Source of the DNA: Bacteroidota bacterium
Lineage (GTDB): Bacteria; Bacteroidota; Bacteroidia; UKL13-3
Assembly: GCA_947507965.1 (NCBI GenBank)
Contig: CANNQU010000036.1
Span: 1-33,614, forward strand
DNA: 33,614 bases
Reading direction: 5' to 3'
Notes under the pieces: generated by a model
The model's input: only the letters and a program-made list of their open reading frames with translations
The model's database searches: none
What the model was told of the DNA's origin: nothing
Shown here: piece after piece, positions 8,674 to 19,100 of the stretch
Layout: the number at the start of each line of letters is the position of its first letter
How positions within the stretch are numbered: the first letter of the stretch is position 1
Position numbers and translations under genes: made by a program

Positions 8674-11490
8674 TTACTTCTGCATACTTTTACCTTTAAA
8701 TTTTTTAAAATTATAGGTAAACGTAATCATATAGTATCGATGGAGTACATTGGTTTGCAAATCTTGGGTATAGCTCTCGGTATTGGTGCGTTGTATGCTG
8801 TTGTTTTCATTCAATAAATCATAAGCGCTCAATCGTAATTCCGCCTCTTGGTTTTTCATAAATTTATAGGCAATGGCTGCATTCCATAACGATATCGATT
8901 GATTGTATGCCGTGGCTAAACCCATGTATTTTGAATTAGCGTATTCGCTAAATAGCACAATGTTTTTGGTAGGGTTATAGTTGATTTTTAGTTTGTAGTT
9001 TTGATTGAAATACGTCGTGTTCGATGAGGTTTGTAATGAATTTACCGTACTACTATAGGCCGAGTTAGACGAGACGGTGAAATCAATTTTCTCACTTATA
9101 TTACTGCTCAACACAACTCCAAAGGAGCTGTTACCGGTATTGGCGAAATTCTTGTCGTTATTTATTAATCCTGGAATTCGAGTGTAATTACAGGATAAAT
9201 TGAGGCTGATATTTGTTTTTATTTTTATAATGGGGAAGGTATAGTTCAAGAATGAACGTATTGAAAAATAGCCATCTAAATTTACCGGGCGTTGAAGTTG
9301 TGAGCCTCGTTGTAAAAAAACAGTTTGGTTAATGGTGGTGTCGTTATTAGCAATGATGATGCTGTTTCCAATATAATGGGTGGTATTATTGCCACCAAGA
9401 AGTGCAAAAAATGAATTTGATTTTTTAGTATTCACCGCACTGTAACGTAGGTTTAAATTTTGTTGAAAATCCTGCTTTAAATCGGGGTTACCTGTAGTTA
9501 ATTGCAGCGAATTTGAATTATTGATAACCTCTTGTAACTGATCAATACTCGGGGCGTTATTGTTACTTCTATAAAATATTCGTAAGTTTTTTTGGGCCGA
9601 AAACTTTATCATTAACATGGCCGAAGGTAAGACGGAGTGGAAGGTTTTTGTTTGGTTAAATACCGTTGGTATTTCTTGGGCTTTATTTAAAAGCGACCAT
9701 TGATAGGCAGCATTAAGAGAGATATTAATTTTTTCTTTTTGATAGCGATACCCAATTCCTCCCGACTGGGTTTGATACTGACTTCGAAAGACATTGGTGT
9801 ACAAAGTATCCAACTCTTGGTATTCGCCCGTAAGATTATTTTGATTATAGGCTTTTTTAGAGGAGTAATTTTGTAGGTAACTGCTCGTATAGCTAGCGGA
9901 AACAAAACTGGTTTTATTGAGTGGTTCGGTGTAGGTAACATTGCCACTTATAGCGTTGCCGTTTTTATAGGAAGTCGACTTTTGATCAATGGTGTCGCCT
10001 GTTATGGAGCTGTCATTAAAATATATATTGTTTGATCGTTGAGTGCTTTCACCGGTATTTTTAGTAAACGATGGCGTAGCATTAACCGATAACGTGCGAC
10101 CTTTTTTTGGAAAAGAATGTCGATACAAAAGGGGTGTTGATATCGAATAGCCGAACAAATTAGAAGAACTCACATTTTTCGTGCTGCTCAGGTTGAGGCC
10201 GTTTCTCGTATTTGCTCCAAGCAATGATTTCGAACCATCGTTGGTTTGAAAGGAGATTCGAGGTTGAAAGGTTATCGTGTTTTGTGAGTCGAGTTTGGTC
10301 TCTAATTTTACGTTGATCCGATTATTTTGATTGGTGTACTCCGAGTTGTTATTCTCTTGGTAAACGAGGCCATTGGTAGAGCCTAACACATATTGCTGAT
10401 ACAATGTTGAAACCGAATTGTTTTTAGTTTGATTGAAGAAGTAGCTACCCGATATCTCTGTTTTCTTCCCCCATTTATCGCTATAGTTTAGTCCAAGTGA
10501 AGTAGGGGTATTGATTCCATTTTGTGTGTTGGTTAAAAAGTTATCTGAAGCATTTGTATTTTGTCCCGGTCCGCCCGGTCCGCCGCCGTGATTTCCACCT
10601 CTGCCCCGTGCACCGGCAGTGCCACTACCACTCGCTACGCCAACCAAATCTTCACTTGAAAAGTTTTGATCATTAATAGCATTCGATTGTAAAAGGATGG
10701 TGAATCGCCGATTGCCGTTGAAACGATTCATTGAGCCCCCTGCCTTATATTTGTTTTCTAAGCCATAACCGGCATAAACTTTACCAAAGGTGCCGTTTCT
10801 GAACTGCATTTTTGTTACTATATTTATTGTCTTAGCACTGTTACCATCATCAATTCCGGTGAACTGGGCCTGATCACTTTTCTTGTCGAAAACTTGAATT
10901 TTATCAACCACTTCAGCCGGCAAGTTTTTCAGTACGGCGTTGGCGTCATCACCAAAAAAAACTTTACCATCAACCAATACTTGCTTCACATCTTCGCCTT
11001 GGGCCTGTACTTTACCATCAACAATGGTTACGCCCGGCATCTTCGTAACGAGGTCTTCGGTGGTAGCATCTTTGTTTACTTTATAGGCATTGGCATTATA
11101 GCTTGTGGTATCGCCATTTTGTAACGCTAGAGGTACTTTGCCTTCCACATCAACTTGTTTCAGGAATTTAGCGTTTGGTATTAACGTAACGGTGCCCATG
11201 TTGAGCGCAGTAGTGGCTAAGGGAAGCCATTGGTAAAAGGGGTTATAGCCCAGGTATATAATTTTTAATAGATACGAAGTGTTGGCTTGGAGGCGGCCAA
11301 TTTTGAATATTCCATTTTCATCTGTTGTGGTAGCCTTAACAAAGGAAGAGTCGGCGTTTAAAATAACGACGGACGCTGCAATAACAGGTGCTTTATTTTC
11401 ATCATGCAGCAGTCCTGTTATGCTCACCATTTGAGAATGGAGCAGTAGGCTTAAAGAAAGCAGTAAAGAAAGAGAAAAGAATTTAAGCAT
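8674..11490 (-). CDS. Outer-membrane beta-barrel protein, TonB-receptor-like
   Basis: This 938-residue protein has a signal peptide (about 1-19, LSLLLSLSLLLHSQ), a carboxypeptidase-regulatory-like beta-sandwich (about 22-105), a plug-like domain (about 125-230, with KMPGVTIVDGKV and LVDGKVFFGDDANAVLKNLPAEVVDKIQVF) and a long barrel (about 235-938) rich in alternating aromatic and polar strands. This is the OMP_b-brl_3 type of Bacteroidota outer-membrane protein. A glycine-rich insert at about residues 290-310 (GGGPGGPGQ) probably forms a surface loop or plug linker. No TonB box or SusD partner is apparent, so substrate and energy coupling are unknown. The gene stands alone, with about 200 bp before the next minus-strand gene. 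Confidence 0.85.
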   Translation of the reverse strand: MLKFFSLSLLLSLSLLLHSQMVSITGLLHDENKAPVIAASVVILNADSSFVKATTTDENGIFKIGRLQANTSYLLKIIYLGYNPFYQWLPLATTALNMGTVTLIPNAKFLKQVDVEGKVPLALQNGDTTSYNANAYKVNKDATTEDLVTKMPGVTIVDGKVQAQGEDVKQVLVDGKVFFGDDANAVLKNLPAEVVDKIQVFDKKSDQAQFTGIDDGNSAKTINIVTKMQFRNGTFGKVYAGYGLENKYKAGGSMNRFNGNRRFTILLQSNAINDQNFSSEDLVGVASGSGTAGARGRGGNHGGGPGGPGQNTNASDNFLTNTQNGINTPTSLGLNYSDKWGKKTEISGSYFFNQTKNNSVSTLYQQYVLGSTNGLVYQENNNSEYTNQNNRINVKLETKLDSQNTITFQPRISFQTNDGSKSLLGANTRNGLNLSSTKNVSSSNLFGYSISTPLLYRHSFPKKGRTLSVNATPSFTKNTGESTQRSNNIYFNDSSITGDTIDQKSTSYKNGNAISGNVTYTEPLNKTSFVSASYTSSYLQNYSSKKAYNQNNLTGEYQELDTLYTNVFRSQYQTQSGGIGYRYQKEKINISLNAAYQWSLLNKAQEIPTVFNQTKTFHSVLPSAMLMIKFSAQKNLRIFYRSNNNAPSIDQLQEVINNSNSLQLTTGNPDLKQDFQQNLNLRYSAVNTKKSNSFFALLGGNNTTHYIGNSIIIANNDTTINQTVFLQRGSQLQRPVNLDGYFSIRSFLNYTFPIIKIKTNISLNLSCNYTRIPGLINNDKNFANTGNSSFGVVLSSNISEKIDFTVSSNSAYSSTVNSLQTSSNTTYFNQNYKLKINYNPTKNIVLFSEYANSKYMGLATAYNQSISLWNAAIAYKFMKNQEAELRLSAYDLLNENNSIQRTNTESYTQDLQTNVLHRYYMITFTYNFKKFKGKSMQK

Positions 11491-11693
11491 TTCGGTTCAA
11501 TATAAAACAAGAAGGAAAACGTAAGGGTGTGAAAAGTTTACGTCAGTGGGACATCAATACGAAGATATAAATCATCAATTGGCAACAAAGGTAGGTATAA
11601 TAGTTGCTAAAATAAGAGCCTTTAACGAACGGAAAAGGAGCCGTAAATTCTCAAAAGCAATTGATTTTATAGCGGATGTCGTTTATGTCAAGC

Positions 11694-12611
11694 TCAAAGC
11701 TTAGCATACGACTGCTCAGCCAATACGTCCTCTTGATCGTAATTAAAAACAACCTTTAAGCTCTTTAGCGCAGGGGCAGTAGAGGCAATTGTTTCAACGT
11801 CGCAGAAGGTAGAGGCTAAATCGACGCACACATGAATTAGTCCATCACTTTTTTCGATTATTTCGGGTATAATCATAAATTTCATGATGCCACTTATCGC
11901 CTCTTCAGCCTTGCATTTTTCGAGTAACTCCTGATAAGTTTTATGGAAGGCAGCACGTAACTCAACGAGGTCTTGATGGCCAATAAAGGTTACAAATTCC
12001 AAATCTTTTTCGGTTGCTCCAGTCAGGGTCATGGTTTGTACAAAGCAAGGTTCAGGCTCTGCGGCTTTTTGCGCACTCACATCGACTCCGGCATGCGCTA
12101 TTATACTTGCGTTAACAGAAAGAAACACCTTGTCGGAAATTTTATCCACTTGTGCATTGTCGTAATGTTTTTTTACTACACTGGGGAATTTATTGAGCAG
12201 CTCGGTAGAGCCGTTCGATATAGCGATTAGAAGACCTTGGAAGGGGATGCCAATAGCAATCTGTTCGGAGGCTAACTCTTGGTGTATTTTTTCGAGAAAA
12301 GCGGTATCTAATATTTTCTCCGATGCAAATTCTTGTCCACTGGCTACGACTACTTTTTCACCATTCACTTCTTGTACTTCATACGTTATTTCGAGATTTT
12401 TTAAATTCTCGAGAGCCTCTATTTTTCTCGTGGCGAGTTCTGCTGCAAAGGCTTCCGGGCTTGAGGCTTCCGAATATTGTATTTTGTCGTCGAGGTCTTC
12501 GGCAATACCCATCACGGGGCTTTCATCAAAGTCGAGCAGTGCTTCTTTTAGTACGAGGGCGTCGTCTTTGAACCACGCATAATTTTTTATAACCGGCAAT
12601 AATTGTCCCAT
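11694..12611 (-). CDS. DUF1444 (YtpQ)-like protein of unknown function
   Basis: This is a 305-residue acidic, probably cytoplasmic protein with no signal peptide or membrane segment. Residues about 50-170 follow the pattern I know from DUF1444/YtpQ proteins: a helix with ALENLKNL, a strand pair EVQEVNGEKVVVASG, then SEKILDTAFLEKI and IAIGIPFQGLLIAISNG. The C-terminal 110 residues (about 195-305) lie beyond that unit and I do not recognise them. No catalytic residues are evident. The assignment is by eye and could be wrong. A promoter-like TTTTG-N20-TATACTTG lies upstream. Confidence 0.65.
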   Translation of the reverse strand: MGQLLPVIKNYAWFKDDALVLKEALLDFDESPVMGIAEDLDDKIQYSEASSPEAFAAELATRKIEALENLKNLEITYEVQEVNGEKVVVASGQEFASEKILDTAFLEKIHQELASEQIAIGIPFQGLLIAISNGSTELLNKFPSVVKKHYDNAQVDKISDKVFLSVNASIIAHAGVDVSAQKAAEPEPCFVQTMTLTGATEKDLEFVTFIGHQDLVELRAAFHKTYQELLEKCKAEEAISGIMKFMIIPEIIEKSDGLIHVCVDLASTFCDVETIASTAPALKSLKVVFNYDQEDVLAEQSYAKL

Positions 12612-12648
12612 ATTAATTTATTTTAAAATTGTTTGTAAAGCATGAATG

Positions 12649-12681
12649 CAAGTATAACGCAAAAATCAGTAATCAGCAAAA
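12649..12681 (-). promoter_or_regulatory. Candidate promoter of the DUF1444-like gene
   Basis: On the minus strand TTTTG (12681-12677), 20 nt, then TATACTTG (12656-12649), one mismatch from TAnnTTTG. The ATG lies about 37 bp downstream. Confidence 0.45.
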
Positions 12682-13147
12682 GAGAATCGTCATGATATGA
12701 TGTAAATTCGTGAATAGGTTTATCGTTCAAGGTGATATCAACCTAATAAAGTGCATTTTAGATAAAACAGCAAATAGGGTATTATCACATTCGTCTTCCA
12801 CTTGAATACTAGGATTGTTTTTAAAAAGGCCTTAAAGTAAGTGTCTTTTATTATGAACATTTTCATCAGCATGTGAATTTAGAAAAAAGCAATCTTGATT
12901 TTAAATGATGATCCGTATTAAATGAGAAACCAAGTATCGTTAGGATGCTTATAGATACTTAATCGCAGCACTATTTTAGAAATCTTTTCCTGTCTTTTAT
13001 TATGAACAATTATAAGCTGGAATAAGGATAAAATTGATTTAAAATATATTTTGTGAAGTGAAAACTTACGTCTAAACTTGAATACAAATCTCTGCCCTCA
13101 ATCATCACCTTTTTTCATTCTCCCACAAATCTTTAATCAGGTTTATT
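12682..13147. other. AT-rich intergenic region with an 18-bp direct repeat
   Basis: No gene was found in this gap before the giant surface-protein gene. It holds an exact 18-bp direct repeat, TGTCTTTTATTATGAACA, at 12842-12859 and 12991-13008 (149 bp apart), and a 7-bp inverted repeat AAGTATC/GATACTT at 12932-12938 and 12954-12960. No good TAnnTTTG promoter was found close to the start at 13148. The long leader and the repeat could be regulatory, but nothing proves it. Confidence 0.5.
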
Positions 13148-16100
13148 ATGAAAACACTTTTTTTTACCTTCGCTTTTTTCTTCGCCTTGATATCTTTTCA
13201 GGCTAGTTCACAAACATCAGAAACACTCGCCACGGGTTCATTTATTATCAACATGGGTGTCGTGCCTCAAACGGTGGGTAACGGTATGAAGCCCTATGGT
13301 TTAGTTTACGAGCTTCTTAAAACTTACCGGGTGGAGGTGAAATGGGTAATTGCCGCAGGCAAAGTTAGAGATGGTATCGATTTCACGTATATGGGTACCC
13401 AATACAAAGGCGGTACATTCATTATTCCAAAAGGCTTTATCAGTGCTGCCGTTGCAACTCGTATTGCCTATTGGCAAACGCAAGGTGTGGTTGGCACCTA
13501 CACACTTGCACCCATTAACGTAACCATTACCAACACCCTTCGAAGTGTTCCCCTTTGGACTATCGATCCACAGTATGGAACAGTTGCGGTAGGGTTCTTT
13601 ACATCAGCCGGAATCCCATCTTCTGCCTATAATTGGATTACTCCTTCTTTATTAAATGGCTGTAATGATATTTTTGTTCTTCCTCATGCCGATGCAACCT
13701 GGGCTGTTCATGGTAATTTATATAATTGGAACAGAAGCAACAAAGGAGCGATATGGGCTGGATGCCATGCCGTAAGTGTTATAGAGGCTATGTACAATCC
13801 AGCGATTCCATCACAAAAATGTAATTTTTTATCTACCACTGGGTTAGTAAATTTTGCTAATCACGCTCAAGGGAGCATTCCGTTTAACGATTTATTTAAC
13901 CAAGCGTCCTATAATGGGGCACCCATTACCGCTACTGCCGATGATCCGGTATTTCAACGAATGGGGAGCGAAGATGCTGCACATCTATCGGGTTCAGAAA
14001 CAATTTATATTCCATTAGCTGGAGGTGCCTGGAGAAATACAACCAAAATCGGATGTTATGATGCTACCCAATCAAACGTAACTGCGTTTCCTAATGGGCC
14101 GGCTTCAGTAACGCTTTATGGTAGAGCCTTTGGTATTGACACGGCCGGTTTGGTGATGTATCAGGGAGGCCATAATATTGGAGGCACAGGAGCTGCAAAT
14201 GTCGCTGCCATGCGGCAGTTTTTTAATTTTTCTTTTTTGGCAATGCTCGATAAAACACCGACCTACACCTCCAGTTCGGTACCTACCACAATGGGTCCTG
14301 GTGCAGCGATACCGGTATCGGTTAGTTTTGTTTCCCCTCTTGGAAATACACTTACGTATCAATGGTCGTCGAGTTGTGGCGGACATTTTGCAAATGCCAA
14401 TGCAGCATCTACTACATTCACTCCCGACACGGTGGCCTTACCCACAGATTGCCAGATTACATGTCTCGTTTCTGATCCATGTGGGCGAGTTTCTTATAGC
14501 TCTACCGCGACTATATTTGTGCCTTCTCCTGTTCGGCCTGTGGCTCTCGATGATACCCTTACGGTGGCTTTATGCAGTCCAGTAGGCACCAAAAATTTAC
14601 TAGCCAATGATTATGATTTGAATAATGATGCATTAACGGCTATCACCATTATTACCCCTCCGTCGAAGGGTAACGTTTCCATCGTAAGTGGTGGACTAAT
14701 TTCCTACACGGCCTTCGCAGGTCAGGCAGGAAAAGATTCCTTCTATTATAAGGTGTGCGATCCTACGGCATTGTGTGATACCGGAAAGGTGTTGGTCAAT
14801 ATTGGATTGCCTAGTGCTAAAGGCTGTTTAGCGAATGAATATGAGTCGTTTCTAAGCTCTGGAAATGCCGTTGCAGTGGTTGATAGTACTTCCGTCTTGC
14901 GAGGATGGAGAGCCATAGGGGCACCGGTTGCCATAACCAAAGATTCGGTTAATTCGGCAGCCATCAACGCAACAGGTGATATTCTTACCTTAGATTTAGG
15001 CGCAAGTTCAAATCTTACGGTAGGTGACAGTATTATTTTAAGAATGGCCGTAAGCAATAAGCGGTATAATGCACTAATGAAAATTGAGTTTAACGAAACG
15101 AATTCCTTTCCAAGTACTTATTTTAAAGCGATAAATGTTGTTAATACAGCTTCTAGTTTCGTTTATCGTGATTATGGCTTCATTGTCCCTTCCGGGGTTA
15201 CCGTTCGATATTTGAAAATTCATCTTACCTCCTATACCACAAGCTCGTCAACCACTACGGCATTCAATGTATATACAGATGCGGTGAGGTACCGTAAATA
15301 CGGCTGTGTAAATGCAAAGCCCAATGCGAATAGAGATGTTATTACTGGCAGTAAAAATGCGACTTTGATTTTTAACGAAAAAACGAATGATTCCGATCCA
15401 CAGAGCCTTGCCTTAAGTTATAGCATTTCACGTAATCCATTGTTTGGAACAGCCAATATACTGTCTGATGGTACCCTTAAATATGTTCCCAATGGAGGGT
15501 ACGTTGGTAACGATACCATTATATACAATGCGTGTAATACGTTGTGTATATGCGATACCGGTATCGTCGTGATTATCGTAACGGCCACCGGTTGTACCAA
15601 TACGGAAATTCAATCTCATCCCGCAGGAAATGCGTTGAGTCAGGCTACTAGTGGAACCGTTACCAACGCCTCAAATTCCATTGGCATTCCCAATGCTTCT
15701 AATGGAAGCGCAACTGGAACGGCCCTGATGGGCAGCGGTAGTACATTAACGTTGACCTTAACCGATACGGTAACCAGTGGAGAATCGATTCGTATTCGAT
15801 GGGCTCCTAATGCAGCAGCAATAGCCACGATAACGGTGCAAGGCAGTGCTAATAACAGCACCTGGACTACCTATTCAATTTCACCGGCAAGCACAAGCTC
15901 AAGTCAATTTACTTTTCTGGAGAGTACCTTTTCTCCCACTGCCAATACCAAATATGTCAAGCTTACTCAAACGGCTGGGTCTCCGGATATTGATGCGATA
16001 AGTTACGATGAAAAATGTGCTGCGATTCCTAATCGTAATCCCTTTGTCTATAATGATACTTCATACACCAATACCAATGTGGCGATATCAAAAAATGTGG

Positions 16101-19100
16101 CAACCAATGATATCGATCTTGATGCCGGACAATCATTGTCTGTATCCTTATTAGCCTCTCCGAATGCCCCCAAGCACGGGACGCAGTTGTTGGTTGGAAA
16201 CACCATAACCTTTACTCCCACCACTGGATTCTATGGTTGGGATACCTTGCGATATAAAGTATGTGATAACGGTTCGCCAACATTATGCGATACGGGTTCC
16301 TACTTTATTTATGTTGCTCCTGCACCTCCGTTGGGCTTTCGAGATTTACTTACCTTGCTTTCAGAGGGTGTTAGTGGTTTATTACCTTTAACTAACGATA
16401 CTAAAACAGTCACCGGGTTAGTCTATTCTGTCGCTGAGTTGCTTGATTATTGGCCTGCATCCAATGGTACCGTGAGTATGGTTAACGACAGTATTTATTA
16501 TACTCCTTTTCCAGGTTTTACCGGTGTCGATTCTTTTGCCTATTTAATCTATGATGATCAGTTAATACCACTTGCTGATACCGCCTTCATTGTGGTTACC
16601 GTAACCAATCAGGCACCTGATGCTGTAAGAGATTTGGCAACTGCCAATCAATGTCAGCCTGCTACCTATTATCCTTTAACCAATGATTTAAATGCGGAAG
16701 GTTCACTTAATATTTTTATTAGTAGTGTCATTTCTCCTACACCCCAAGCGGGTACCGTTACCACCGATGGTTCGGCCGTGTTTTATATGCCGGCTTCGAC
16801 TTTTGTGGGCTCCGACTCCATTAAATATTATATTAAAGATTTGGAGACACCACAAAAAATAGATTCGGCATACATCTACATCGCCGTAAGTGCCCTGCCG
16901 AATAATAAACCGGAAGCCATTAGCGATACCATTAGCTTGTCAATTAATTCGACGATGTACTGGGATTTGACAAGTAACGACGTAGAGCCCGATAATCAAT
17001 CTTTGGTGGTCTCTTTGTCGTCGGGAATTTTAATGCCGCACAAGGGTGTACGTTCCTTGTTGGGAAATGGAATTCTTCAATATACCGCGTATCTGTCGGT
17101 TCTTGGAATTGATTCTTTCGATTATATTATCACCGATATACCGCTTAATGCAGGCGGTGGATGCCCTGTGGTTGCTTCAAAAGGCGATACCGCAAGAGTT
17201 TATGTTAATATCAATACCATCAACATTACCATTGCTAATAACGACAATAATAGTACACTTCGAAATACTATGGTAAGTGGTAATGTATTATCCAATGATC
17301 AAGACCCTGAAGGTGATGGAATCGTTTTCTCCGGATTTCTCGATTCATTAATTGGTGTTTATAAGCCTAGCGGCATCCTTTCGGTGAGTGGAAATGATTT
17401 AAATGGAAATTATGTGGCAGACGCCGGTACGCTTACAATTAGTGCCAATGGCTCGTATCTATTTATCCCTGCTGCTTCTTTTACAGGGATTGTTAATATC
17501 GCCTATCAAAAATGTGATAATAATGTTTTTGTTGCTTGTGAAGTGGCATACCTCCATATCAATGTCATTGCATCAAATACCGGTCTCAGCAACTCGGTAA
17601 ATCCGCATGATGATCAGTTTTTAGGTTATCAAAATAAAAGTGTAAGCGGCAATATGCTTCTGAATGACTATGATGCTCAAAATAATAGCATCATCTTTCA
17701 AGGCATCTATGATTCAATCACTTCGACATTTGAATCAAATGGTTCTTGGAGTGTTAGTGGCTATGACTATAATGAAACCTTCATTGCCAACGCAGGTGTC
17801 ATGAGTGTTTATCCATCAGGGAATTTCGTGTTTGTGCCTGATTCGTCGTTTGTGGGCGGCATCAATTTGTCCTATCGAGTTTGTGATAATGCGACACCGT
17901 CGGCTTGTGCAAATGCTATGTTCAGGATAGATATTAATCCGGATGTAAATGGCACCACGAATGATCGTCCGTTTGCCACCGATGATCATGGTTACACCAT
18001 GACCAATATGCCTTTGTATGGAACCACTGTATTGGCCAATGATACCGATATCAATGGCAATACTTTGGTGTTAAATACGTCACCGGTTAGTGCCCCGTCT
18101 CATGGCACCTTAGTACTCAATGGTGACGGCACTTATAAATATACCCCGAGTACCGGCTATTTTGGTCCCGATGAATTCATTTATCAGGTATGTGATGATG
18201 GTTCTCCTTCGTTATGTTGTGAAGCAACAGTGCTCCTTGATGTATTTGCCTATAATTCGGTTGTGGCCAGAAACGATAATAATAATACCTTTAGAGATAT
18301 AACGGTTACCGGACGTGTTCTTTCTAATGATTTTGATGCCGAAGGCGACCCCATAAAATTCAGTGGTTTCATTGATTATTTAACTTCAACACCATTAATT
18401 TCAGCTTCAACTATTGGAGGGTATAATTTAAGTGGGACATGGGTTTCCAATGCGGGTTCACTAAGCTGGAATGCACAGACGGGGAACTATTCATTTACTC
18501 CAGCAAGTGGGTTTGTTGGTGTGGCGAAAGTAGCTTATATTTTATGTGATAGCGCGGCTTTTAGTACCTGTGCAACAGCCAATTTGTCAATCCACATCAT
18601 CTTACCGTTTGCGCCTGCCACACTCAATTCGGTATTGCCCAATAACGACACCTATGTTACCATTTTAAATACAGAAGTTCATGGTAACGTACTTACCAAT
18701 GATAAAGATGGAGAAGCTGACTCAGTGAAATTTAAGGGTTTCTATAATCCTATATCCAATATTTTATCGCGCACCGGTACTTATGCTGTGCTGCAAGGTG
18801 TTGATCAGTTCGGACGCGCCGTGGCCAATGCAGGTAGTTTTAGTTTTGATCAAAATGGGTCGTTTGGGTTTACTCCTGTGGCCGACTTCTTAGGGACTGT
18901 AACGATAAGTTACCAAGTTTGTGATACCATAGAAACTCCGCAGGCTTGCGAAAATGCTAGTATTACGATCGCCGTGAATCCAATCGCCAATAGTTCTGCA
19001 AACAAGCCGCCTGTACCTGGTGATGACTTGATTCTTATTAACCCCAATTTCCCTTCTGTCGACTCTGTGTTACTCAATGATATGGATTTAAATGGACCCT

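Noticed and set aside
8191-8817. 208-residue plus-strand frame
   Set aside because: It is antisense to the flavoprotein gene and the end of the outer-membrane protein gene; no recognisable motif.
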